The notes beneath the pieces were generated by a model that did no database searches, had not been told where the DNA came from, and saw only the letters and a list, made by a program, of their open reading frames with translations. Shown here piece by piece: positions 47,101 to 59,100 of a DNA stretch of 64,000 nt (the first letter of the stretch is position 1; every line of letters begins with the position of its first letter). The DNA lies in NCBI RefSeq assembly GCF_036850765.1, contig NC_089496.1, positions 104,677,767-104,741,766 of the forward strand, written 5' to 3'. This DNA is from Saccopteryx bilineata. Taxonomy: Eukaryota > Chordata > Mammalia > Chiroptera > Emballonuridae. Both the position numbers and the translations under genes were made by a program.

Positions 47101-50100
47101 CTCCCAAATAAATGTCCCCGTGCCACTTCCTTTTCATCGCACATCTGAATGGCCTTTTCTTCCTCGAGGGCTCTGGTATTGATTCCCTAGCTTCATTCTC
47201 AGGGATCTGGAGAGACTCTCTTTTGTCCCCACCAGTGACACAGCATCTTGGAGCCGGCCTGCTGGAGAGGCTGATTGCTGACGGCCGCCAGACCTGCTAA
47301 CCCCCAGCTGCACGGAGCGCCTTTTCCCCCTTGTGGCTGACAGTAATATCAGACACTGCACAGCGAGCTCCTTATTCACTGTCACTTCAGAAGAGCCCAG
47401 GATTGCAGATTGCTCAGGGTCTGTATCGGGAGCCTGTAAACAGCACAGCTACCCAGAGCTCCCAGCACAGAGTGGTGGCCCTAGTAATTGAGGCGAGACT
47501 TTCCACTGCAGATTGATTCCTTAGCATCCTGCTGGAGAACAGACATTTCCTATTTCAAAATAACTTCCTGAGTGTTCTTTAAGGTAGAATGGTAATTTCC
47601 CTGGTTACTTTAGATCCTTCTTGGACACTGAGTGGCTGAGAGCCGTGTCTGTGCAGAAGAGAAGCAGCCAGCCCCTTTTCTGAATCTTCCCGAGCAGTCC
47701 TGCGGGTCCCTGGCGGGAGCAGGACCAGCTCCGTGGCTGGCTGGCTGGCCGGCTGGCCGCCGGGAGCTCCGCGGTGACTCAGAGCGAGCAGTGGCCCTGC
47801 CTCCCGCCTGCAGTGACTCAGCAGCAGCGCCAGCGCCCTGGCCTGGCTGCGCTTGAACTGAATGTTCCCGGTCTGAGCCTCGGCCCAGCTCGGCCGGGCA
47901 GAGTGAAGTGCTTTTTCTCTCGCTGCGTTTTACCCCAGGAAGATGAAGGATCTGAAGACATTAGCCACAAGTAGCATAGTGGTGTGGCAGGAGCAGGGAA
48001 AGGATTGACACGCCCTGGTCTTGCCGTCAGATAAGCGATCTCAGATAAATCCCTCGCCCTCCTAGGGTCTCAACCCCCTTCCATAACACGGGCATACAGT
48101 AGCGGTCCAGCAGGCTGTGGGGACAGTGGGGGATGGTATACGGAAGGTGAGGAGTCAGGGCCTGGCCGGCTGCATGTGGGCAGTCCATGGAAGGGCTCAC
48201 AGCTTCCGCTGAGAACTAGGAAGGGAGTCACAGGGAGGCATTTGGCTTTTCTACACAGTAGACAGTTCTGGTCAGACATGGGTCTTTCCAACTCCCAGGT
48301 AGACCAGAAGTTTTGTTTTCAGAAGCAAGGTCTCTTATCCCCTTGGGTCCCTTTAACTGACTCTCCTTCAGCCAGTGTTTAGGCGTCCTCGGCACTGTTC
48401 CCGGATGGTTCCTGTGCTCCTCGTGAGGGCAGGACCGAGCTGGGCGGTGACTTGAGGATGCGGCAGGGAGTGGCATGAAGGTTGTTGGGTCTCCTGGAGC
48501 CACAGCCCCGTCAGCCTGTAGACTAATCCCTGACCCCCTGCCCATCTCTGCAGGCCCAGGGCCAGTGCCTGTAGGAAGTAGGAGCCCAGTCAGTGTTGGG
48601 GGAAAACTGAGCCACATTAACCCAGGGCCAGCCATCTAAACAGCATTCTGGACCCAGCTCTCGGCAGAAATGTCACTGTGGCAGAGGAGGAGGGCCTTTC
48701 TAATTGTCACTGCCCTCTTGTGGGAATGTGGTTGCTGGGGAGGAATTCTCTGAGCAGCTGCTTGGGAGACCCCCAAGGCTGCCACCATCGACCAGAGGTG
48801 CTCTCTGAGTCACTGGTGAATTGTAGGTTTTTCTTTTGGGAAATTGTATTCTGTACGAAATGCATGTCTAGTGAAGCCCTGCGCTCTGATACCAGCAAAC
48901 ACTTGCGTGGTTGGCTTCTAGCAGGTGGAAGAGCCGATTTATTGGCCAGTGCGCAACCTAGCATGAGACAAGTGCTGGAGAAATTCATGGAAACGTACCA
49001 GGCAGAGGTCCCTTCTCTAACTTCAGACAGTTTGCTTCCAGGCGTGGAAATTTCAGGTGCTTTTCCATGGGTGTTCCTGCTTCAGATGATTAAAGAAGGT
49101 ACCCCTACTCTTTATTTTGTTCTGAAGAGCAGGTCAGTAGTTTTTCATTTCCCGGTGTGCATGAGTTCAGGAGCTGAGAGTCTGGTGAGTGCAGTTCTCA
49201 GCCTGGTTCTGCAGTAACTTCCCATGTGACCTTGGACCACATCTACACTGAATCCTTGAGGAGGACTCCAGGGCGTGGGGTACTGGGACTGAGGGGGACA
49301 GCTGCTGACTCTGAGCCCTGAGCACTCCCCCCATGGGGGGAAAAGGCAGCTGTAGGCACTGGAGCCCGGCCTGGAAATCGCTCCTCTGGTACGGGGCCGC
49401 GCTGAGGACTCTGGGAGGAGACCAGGTCTTCTGGTCTCAGGCATGTGTGCAAGGAACCACAGTCACTGCAAGTTGAGTACGGATTCTTGTGGTGAGTTTG
49501 CCCAGAGTGCAGTTCCTTCGGAGCAGCTGGCTGGGCCTGTTGAATGGAGGGGGAGCTTAAGGCTTCAGCCTCTGAGGTTGCTTTCGGTTGTATTTGCTTC
49601 CAGGTTGCTAGACATTAGATACAGTTCTCAGCAGAGAAATTGGTCTCCTTGCTCACCGTGCTCGTCAGACTCAGATAAAGGGGCTTCTAACTTGAACAGA
49701 CTCATGCCAGCCTGGTGAGACCACCAAGGAACTGGGCTTTGTTCAGCAAAGCAGGGTCGATCAGTGACTATTTGTGGAATGAAGAGAGGCGATTGTGTAG
49801 GGCATGGCACAGCTCAGAATTTACAAAGACTTCCTTGTGTCTCATCTCATTTTTAAACCCTGCAAAAATCCCTGGTAGGTGTGGGGGTTTTTACAGCTGG
49901 GGAAACTGAGTCTTCAGTAGCAAGGAGTCCTGTCTTAGGGTGCACAGCTGGTGAGCAGCAGGGAGGGATTGGAGCCCAGGGTGACAACTTGAAGACCTGG
50001 GTTCATGCTGGTTTATCCTGCTGTTGAACGCAGCTGTAAAGGGAAGCCGTGTTGAGTTTCATGCTCTAAAAGTTTTCCCTGGTAGAAACACAAAGGGATG

Positions 50101-53100
50101 GCTACCTCTTTAATCCTAGCATAAAATGCATATATTTTAATAACACATTACATAAAACTTGCAGTCACCTGTGACTAATTGCTTACAGAGTTTGTGGTCA
50201 GTACAAACTCTTGTCTTACCAGGAGTGCTGTAAATAGACTTTGGTGGATGTAACCTTCACTTATTCAGAATATGCCCATTATATGTCCAAAACAGGGCTG
50301 GGATTGTGGGACAGACCCCTGATCACAATTCAGTGGGACCTGAAAGAATTTTGAGCTTGGCTGTGGGCATACAAAGGACTGTTTATACATCAGGTTGGCA
50401 ATAATACTTTATTTTTAAAGATTTTATTCATTTTAGAGAGGAGAGAGAGAGAAGGGGGAAGCAGAAAGCATCAACTCTCATATGTGTCTTTTGTGTGTGT
50501 GTGTGACAGAGAGAAGGACAGATAGAGATAGACATACAGGAAAGGAGAGATGAGATACATCAATTCTTTGTTGCAGCTCCTTAGTCTCCTTAGTGTTCAC
50601 TGATTGCTTTCTCATATGTGCCTTGATGGGGATGGGGTGCTACAGCAGAGCGAGTGACCCCTTGCTCAAGCTAGTGACTTTGGGCTCAAGTAAGCGACCA
50701 TGGGGTCATGTCTACGATCCCAAGCTCAAGCCAGTGACCCCACGCTCAAGCTAGTGAGCCCATGCTCAAGCCAGATGAGTCTGCGCTCAAGCCGGTGACC
50801 TTGGGGTTTCAAATCTGGGTCCTCTACGTCCCAGTCCAACACTCTGTCTGCTGTACCACTGCCTGGTCAGGCTCCCATATATGTCTTGACCAGGGTTTAG
50901 AACTGGTGACCTCAGTGTTCCAGGTTGACACTTTTTTTTTTTTTAGAAGTGCTTGGTTTCTTTTTTTTTATTTTATAATTTTTATTTATTTATTTATTCA
51001 TTTTAGAGGGGGGAGAGAGAGAGAAAGAGAGAGAGAGAGAAGGGGGAGGAGCAGGAAGCATCAACTCCCATATGTGCCTTGACCAGGCAAGCCAGGGTTT
51101 TGAACCGGCAACCTCAGTGTTTCCAGGTTGACGCCTTATCCACTGCGCCACCACAGGTCAGGCCAGGTTGACACTTTATCCACTGCGCCACTGCTGCAGG
51201 TCAGCAATAATGCTTACTGTATTTCCCCATGTATAAGATGCTCAAATGTATAAGATGCACCTTAATTTTGGGGCCCGAAATTGTAAAAAAAAAAAATGTA
51301 TTACATAAAGTCATTGAACTCAAGTTAGTTTTATTCATCATAAAATTCATTCCCGCAAAAAAGTGGGAAATGCGCCTGACCAGGCAGTGGCGCATTGGAT
51401 AGGGCGTCAGACAGGGATGCGGAAGGACCCAGGTTCAAGACCCCGAGGTCGCCAGCTTGAGCGCGGGCTCATCTGGTTTGAGCAAAAATAAGCTCACCAG
51501 CTTGGACCCAAGGTCACTGGCTCAAGCAAGGGGTTACTTGGTCTGCTGAAGGCCCGCAGTCAAGGCACATAAGAGAAAGCAATCAATGAACAACTAAGGT
51601 GTCGCAACGAAAAACTGATGATTGATGCTTCTCATCTCTCTCCATTCTTGTCTATCCCTATCTCTCTCTCTCTCTGACTCTCTCCCTGTAAAAAAAAAAA
51701 AAAAAGGCGGGAAATGCAAGTAAAAAACACCTTACAACCACTGTATAAGATGCACCCAGTTTGGAGACCCCAAATTTTTCCAAAAAGGGTGCCTCTTATA
51801 CATGGAGGAATGCGGTAATTCATTTCTGTGGCCTGTGATACCCATGGAACGTTTTGGTAGGAGGTTGAAGCTCAGCTCTATTTGCTCGTTAGGAGGAAGC
51901 TTGCCTCTTGTCTCCTGCCATACAGGGGAATCTTGGTCCTAGATATGGGGGTGCTCCAGGATTCTTGTTTCCTCCATCCTTTTTTGTTTTAGAAGTTTAG
52001 AAATGTCATTAATGAATGTCAACACCTGACCCGTGTGAAGGCTCTTCTGGCCTGAAAACCCACTTATTAGAGTCTGTGTCCTACTTCAGACTCCAGGACT
52101 GCCTAGGGCAGCCCTCCGAGTTCCCTTGTGGCCATCACTTCCGTTCCAACCACACCGATGGGAGCGGTGGTGTGTAGGTGTTTAGCCCACAGAGCGCTGT
52201 ACTGTGGAACTGAGGTTGGAGGCTTACAGTGGGGCCATTTTCAGGATTCAGAGGTCACTCTTTGTACAGGGAACCAATTGTGGATGGGTCAGGGCATACC
52301 CTGTGCCACGGCTGTCTCCAAAGCAGCTACAGTAGTTGATGTGTGACACCCCAGCACAGTGGTTGGCATACACCTGGCAGGTGCCCAAGAACCGTCATTC
52401 CTGACCTGCTTCTAAGGCAGGTGTCCTGGGGTGGGGGGTCAGCAGCTTCCTCCTCTTCGTTTGGTAAACATGAAAATTTAGAGGCACCTAGAATTCCAGC
52501 AATTTCTGATAGGGTTTAACTGAGTGCAGTATGCGTGGTCCTTTTTAGATTTCTGTGACATCAACTTTTCCTGGTCTTTTAGCTTTATGTAGGTGGCTTA
52601 GATCTGGAAGGGACCTTGGAAACCAGAGGCCACAGAGCCTGTCAGAGCTAGAAGGAACTCCATTTGGATCAGAGTTTCTCGGTGCAGTCTTGCCTGGCCG
52701 TCCCACATGCCTATTGAATCAGACTTTTGTGGGCTGGGAATAGCGTCTGCATTTTTCTGGTATTTCCTGGTGCTCCTGAAGCTCCTTAGAATCTGAGAAG
52801 CACTGCTTTCCAGAACATTTGGCCTCCCCTTCATTTTACAGCTGAGGAAACTATAAAGTCCGGGGGGGGGGGTGTGAACCGCTTACACCTGTCTAGGCAG
52901 AACCAGGGTTAGGAAAAGGGCACTCCCCTTCCGTGTCTCCTGCCTGTGCCCTAGCACCCACGTTTTGATTAAAAACAAATAATGAAGTTTAAGTGTGCTG
53001 TTAGACAAACAAGACTTGCATAAACCCAAGGGCTCACCCAAGCTCAGGTGACCCCAGGCTTCTCTAATAATAATATCTCGTACACAATAGGACAAATTTT

Positions 53101-56100
53101 GGCTCATCTGGGGTCATTTTTCCTGCTTTTATCCTTGCTGTCCCATGGAGTTATTTGCTGCTCTCTGAGACACACTTCAGAGGATTTTCTTGTGTGTGCA
53201 AACAGGGAAGAAGAATTAACCAACTCATTTTATAAATTAATGCAGGGAGCCTGACTTGTGGCGGCGCAGTGGATAAAGCGTGAATCTGATACACTGAGGT
53301 CGCCTGTTTGAATCCCAGGGCTTGCCGGTTCAAGACACATACAGGAAGCAATTCCTATGAGTTGATGCTTCCCACTTCTCTCCCCTCTTTCTCTCTCTCC
53401 CTCTCTCCCCCATTTCTAAAAATCAGTAATAAATATACTAGTGATAAATGAATGTGGGGAGATCAGCAGTGAGGTCGGGATGCTGGCTGTTTGCTATGTG
53501 GGTTTTGTTTGTATGTGCTCCTTGTCTTTGGCTAAAGATACGGTGAGTGAGCTGAGCTGCCCGGGGAAATAGTTCCTCTGATGCCATCATTACTCCTTAA
53601 GAAGCTATAGCAGGCCGTGGTGAGGCAAGGTTTGGCCCTGTCTGCTCGGTCCCTGTGATCATGCCCAGTCCCTACCCATGATCACACAGAATAGCCCTAA
53701 GAAGGTGGAGTCCCCGCGGAAGTCAGACGGGGTAAGATTATGAGACTTGATGAAAGGTTCCATTGTAACCAATAGGCTTTCTCTAGACATGTGCTTGAAC
53801 TTAAGAACAATTCTTATGGGACTGAAGAGACAGGTTCTAGTCATAGTCAAGGAGGATCATAAATATTACATATTTTAAAACGTTTTTCATTAAAAATTTT
53901 TTTTTTTTACTGGATTGTGATGAAAGTGCCATAGGAGATGGAAAAGACAGTTTAACGAACTCTCGGGCGGTAGTCTTTAGTTAGTAAAACCTGAGCACTT
54001 TCTGTTCCCTCAAAAGCTTCTTTCAGGCCTGACCTGTGGTGGCACAGTGGATAAAGTGTCGACCTGGAAATGCTGAGGTCGCTGGTTCAAAACCCTGGGC
54101 TTGCCTGGTCAAGGCACATATGGGAGTTGATGCTTCCAGCTCCTCCCCCCTTCTCTCTCTCTGTCTCTCTCTTCTCCCTCTCTCTCCTCTCTAAAAATAA
54201 ATTTAAAAAATTTTAAAAAAAAGCTTCTTTCAGGACCCTCCCCAGTTCCTGCCATTTCATCCGGAATCAGAATTGGGTAACTTTGTTCTTCAGGTTTTTT
54301 GTTTGTTTGTTTTTTGAGGGAGAGGTACAGAGAGACATGTTGGAGTAGAACATTAGAAGGTGGCGTCCTCATTCCTGGTACAGACTTCAGAATTATTTGT
54401 GTTTTAAATTCTTCATCCATGTAGAAAGAAGTGTTCAGTTGTCTGTTCTGTAAAACTGAAGATGTATCTAAAGCAGTATTTTTCTAAACAAAATCCCACC
54501 GGCGTGGTAGGGGAGTCACTGCCTTTCAGACCTGCGGCTCCTGAAGAGATGTGTGGTGTTTTATTACCTGGATAGAGGGGGCACCCACTCACCTGGCCCA
54601 GGAGAGCAGGCCTCCGGACTGGAGGCGAAGCAGCCCCCAGGCCACCGGGACCATGCCTGCCTTCCGTCTGCGCCGGCCGACAGCGCCGTTTCTCAGTGGA
54701 CCCCAGGCTCAGAACTCGAGTCTTGGCCCCTTCCTCCCTCTTCCTCCTGGGTCACCCTTCCTTTCCTGCACTTGTCCCCAGCTTTGTCCTCATTCCTTGC
54801 TCTCATCCTTGACTTCTCCTGTTTCCTAACATGGCCTGGTGAGGTGTCTTGTCAGCAACTCACAGGACAGTGGACCTCTGGGGCTCTGGCCTCACCTTTT
54901 TCTGTTCAGCACTCACCTTCAGGGGCCGCCCCTTCCCACTGCTCCTCTGACATCCACTCCACTGCCCACAGTGACCCCAGTGTGGCCCCAAGAAGCAGCA
55001 TCTGCTGTCACAGGCCCTGGGGCAGGCAGAAATAGCCTCCCTCCGTCCCTTTTTCCTTTTCTGTCCTTCCTCTCTGTCGCTAAATACAAAGTATCAGGTC
55101 TACCGGAAAGTTCTGTTCGTTTCTATCACAACAAGTTTCGATACGTAAGCACGTTTATTTGGCGCATGTGTGCCTCTCTATTTTTATCACTTAATGTATA
55201 CATACTGACGTAGCAAATTAACTAAAAGTTGATTCACATTAGTCTTATGTGTGAAGTGATAGTGTACCCATGGCTACTGATAAAGTTCATTTACGCCACT
55301 GTAATTTTTATAAATTTCAACAAGGAAGAAATGCTACAGAAGCATGTAGAAATTTATTGAAAGTGTTTGGTGAAGGTACAGTTTCTGATAGGACATGCAG
55401 AAGATGGTTCGAAAAATTCGAAACAGGTGATTTCTACCTTTCTGATAAGCCACATCCTGGGCGACCATCTTTGATCGATGACGATGTTGTTAAGACCATG
55501 TTGGAGCGAGATCCTTTTCTGACAACATCGGAGATCGCAGAAAGGCTTAATTCAGCTCAGCAAACCATTTCGGACCATATTCAGAAGATAGGATTGGTGT
55601 GGAAATATTCAAGATGGGTGCCACATGAATTAAGTCAGAAGAATTTGGATGATCGAGTCGTCATATGCACATCTTTGCTTGCTCGGAACAAAATTTAGCC
55701 CTTCTTGAACCGGATGATAACTGGGGATGAAAAGTGGATTACCTACGAAAACATCGTAAGGAAAAGGGCATATTGTGAACCCAGAAAACCTAGCCCTTCC
55801 ACCTCTAAACCAAATTTGACTCTGAATAAGAGAATGTTGTGTATATGGTGGGACATTTGAGGACCAATACATTATATGAGCTTTTAAAACCGAATGAAAA
55901 GCTCAATTTGGAGAAGTATTGTCAGCAACTGGACAATTTAAAGACAGCAGTCCAAGAAAAGAGGCCGGTGATGTTCAATAGGAAGAACATCATACCGCAT
56001 CATGATAATGCCCGGCCACATGCTGCTTTGGGGACTCGTCAAAAAATTGCAGAACTAGGCTGGGAAATTCTGTCACATCCACCATATTCCCCGGACTTAG

Positions 56101-59100
56101 CACCCTCCGACTATCACTTGTTTTTGTCCTTACAAAATTTTTTGAAGGGCAAAAATTCAAAAATGATGAAGGTATCAAACAAACACTGGTTCAATTTTTC
56201 GCATCAAAAGATAAAACATTTTTCAAAAATGGGATATACAAATTGCCCTCACGCTGGCAAGAAATCACTAATTAATAATGGCAATTATATTATTTAATAA
56301 AGTTTATTGACGGTAAGAAAAATTTGCATTTTGTTTTATTCCAAAAACGGACAGAACTTTCTGGTAGTCCGTATATATTCAGTGAGATGCATACAGTGCA
56401 CAGCTCTTGGCAGGCCAGCGCCAGCGCCTTCTGTCCCCAAGGCTGCCCCCAGGGAGCCCAGGCTCAGCCAGGCCTGTGAGGTTTCCAGGCTGGCAGGGTT
56501 TGAGTTGGAGGCACAGCTGAGCCCTGGCTGTGCAGGGATGGTAGGGTTGGCGGCCCTCCCCTGTGCAAACCGGACGGTGTGGGGGGAATGTGGCAGGGAA
56601 CGGGCAGCGTGGGGTTCCAGAGAAGTTCACAGTTTGATAGATTCGTGCAGCAGCGTACCCTCATTTGTCACTGCCCAGAAAGAGAGTGCATTTCCTGGTC
56701 TCAAAAGGTTCTTTCAGGACCCTCCTGAGTCCCTACCATTTCTTCCGGAATCAGGTCACTTTGTCCTTCAGGTTTTTTGTTTTGTTTGTTTTTTGAGAGA
56801 GAGAGACAGGAACATCAGGCTGCTACTGTAGGTGCCTGACCAGGGAGTTGAACTGGCAACTTCTGTGCTCTAAGACGATGCTTCAGCCAACCGAACTATC
56901 CAGCCAGGGCTTAATTTTTTTATTGATCGATTGATTTTTAGAGAGACAGAAAGAGGAAGGGAGAAAGAGGAAAGGGGGAAGGGAAGCATTCATTTGTTGC
57001 TCCACTCAGGCATGCATTTACTGGTTGCTTCCCTTATGTGCCCTGACCAGGGAGCGAACTGCAACCTTGTGATTTCTGGACAACAGTATTAACTGACTGA
57101 GCTAACTCGTCAGAGCTGTCCTTCAGTTTTGATTCCTTTGACACTTTGGGGTCTCACATGTGTTTCAGCTCTTGACTGCTCTCATAAAGCCTCCAGCAGT
57201 CCTGTGACATGGGTGTGGTGATCTCCCTTTTCTGGAAAAGGAGTAAGGGTCATAGAGGTTAAGAGAACTGTCCCAGCCTGACCAGGCAGTGGCACAGTGG
57301 ATAGAGCGTTAGACTGGGATGTGGAGGACCCAGGTTCAAGACCCCGAGGCCACCAGCTTGAGCACGGCTCATCTGGTTTGAGCAAGGCTTACCAACTTGA
57401 GCCCAAAGTTGCTGGCTCGAGTAAGGGGTTATTCAGTCTGCTGTAGCCCCCCCAGTCAAGGCACATATAAGAAATCAATCAGTGAACAATTTAGGAACCG
57501 CAACGAAGAATTGATGTTTTTCATCTCTCTCTCTTCCTGTCTGTCTGTCCCTATCTGTCCCTCTTTGACTCTCTCTGTCTCTGCCACCAAAAAAAAAAAA
57601 AAAAAAGAAAAAAGAAAAAAAGAGAGCTGTCCCAGAACTGGTAATAATGGAGGTAAGAGTGGACTTGTAACCTGTCTGCAGGAGTCCCAGCCCAGCCAGA
57701 AAAGCCCCTGCGTTTCCCCATCCACAGGGGCCCCATGCCTTCCAGGTAGCGCTCTTCCCGTCTGGTTCAGGCAGCCTTAAACTGCCCTGTGTACGCCCTC
57801 GCTGACGGCGCTGGTGCTTGCTGGTTTGGTCACCCCATCGTGCTGAGCCCCTCGCTGGCAGGATGTTTACCAGGAGGTAGTCAGGGGATGAGGGCTGGCT
57901 AACTGCTTAGCTCCGTGGACTGTGCAGATGGCGCAAGGCTCCTGTGGTGGCGGGGAGGGTGCAGAGCCCCTGGCAGCCAGCAGAGAGGTCCCAGGACTTG
58001 TCCAGGTCCTGGTTGAGCCCTGGGGGGGGGTGCCCAGTGGTGTGCCCAGTGAGTGGAAGAAGTGCCCAGGTGGCATGGTAGGAGTCAGCACCAAGTAACA
58101 CAGAGCTTCTTGGTGTTTCTTGTCACCTCTTTTTGGTGCCTGTCTCACGTCAGGAATTCGGTTTTGAATATGAGGCCTGGACTCACTCCCTGATCTTGGG
58201 TGACCTGAGAGTTGAGCAGGCTAAAATAATGCTGCTACCCTGAGCACGTGGACATTCTAATCTGAGAGCGCCTGTGTGTTGGTGTCCCCAAGGACACGGT
58301 GACACCCTTGCTTCTGCTGTGTGCTGGAGGCCTCTGGGCAGGGGCTCAGCAGGAGGGAAGCAATTGATGGGTTTGAAAGACTGAATTCCTGGGTCAGCCA
58401 CCTGGTGCACACAGATACAGAAACATGGCAGATTTACAGCGGTCCATCACTCAAAATGCAGATCAGCCCTTGGTTTCCGATACTGGTGACCGAGCTGGCC
58501 GCAGTGGGAATTATGTACCCCGCAAGCTCCTAGAGGCTCAGTCTTTGACATTTGTTTGCAGTTCAGAGACGCCTCCCTAAGCAGGGATCATTCTCCTTAA
58601 TAGCTGATCCGCTCAGATGGAGCCCCCCTTCCCCCCCATGTGAAAAGACCATCCAGTGCTCAGGAGATGTCAGGACCAAGAGTCCGGGGGCTCCTTGGCT
58701 TCAGTCGCCCAGCCTCTGCTTGCTGAGAAATGACATTGCCTGGTGGTGACTGGCCAGCCTCGTCGTCTGAAACAGGATCTCTCTCTGTGGTACATCTGGA
58801 GCTTGGCCTTCTCAAGGGTCCCAAAATAGGCCACTGAAGGGAGAGCTTCATGGGAGGACATGGAGGGACCGGCCACGCCTCTCCAGGCAGGCTCTGCTGG
58901 CATCAGAAATCCAGCACATTTAATCCCTGGCTTTTGTTCTCGTCCTGCGCTGCTCCTGCATTCCTTGGGTGTCTTCCTTCCTTGCAGCTCGTTTTGCAGA
59001 TATTCCAGAGGAGGAGCCTCTTCTTTTTGTGCAGAGATTTCCAAGCTGTGGCCTGTGTTTGGGGCCAGCACAGCTCTGGATTGCTAGGAAGCAGAGAAGC

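Larger units (their letters stand above)
44546..50397. other. Intronic, mostly unique sequence
   Basis: Largely unique, moderately GC-rich intron. MIR-like pieces are at about 46260-46385 and 49825-49990, and a G homopolymer is at about 46382-46394. No exon recognised. Confidence 0.5.
50410..51203 (-). mobile_element. Short SINE, minus, carrying two nested SINEs
   Basis: The outer copy begins ATTCATTTTAGAGAGGAG and ends CACTGCTGCAGGTCAGCA region. Target-site duplication GCAATAATACTT / GCAATAATGCTT at 50398-50409 and 51204-51215. It is split by a Rhin-1-type SINE (50491-50871) and a second short SINE (50934-51162). Confidence 0.8.

Noticed and set aside
54553..55213. Open frames of 92-160 codons in BAG3 intron 1
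   Set aside because: Three frames overlap in GC-rich DNA, with no domain and no splice support.
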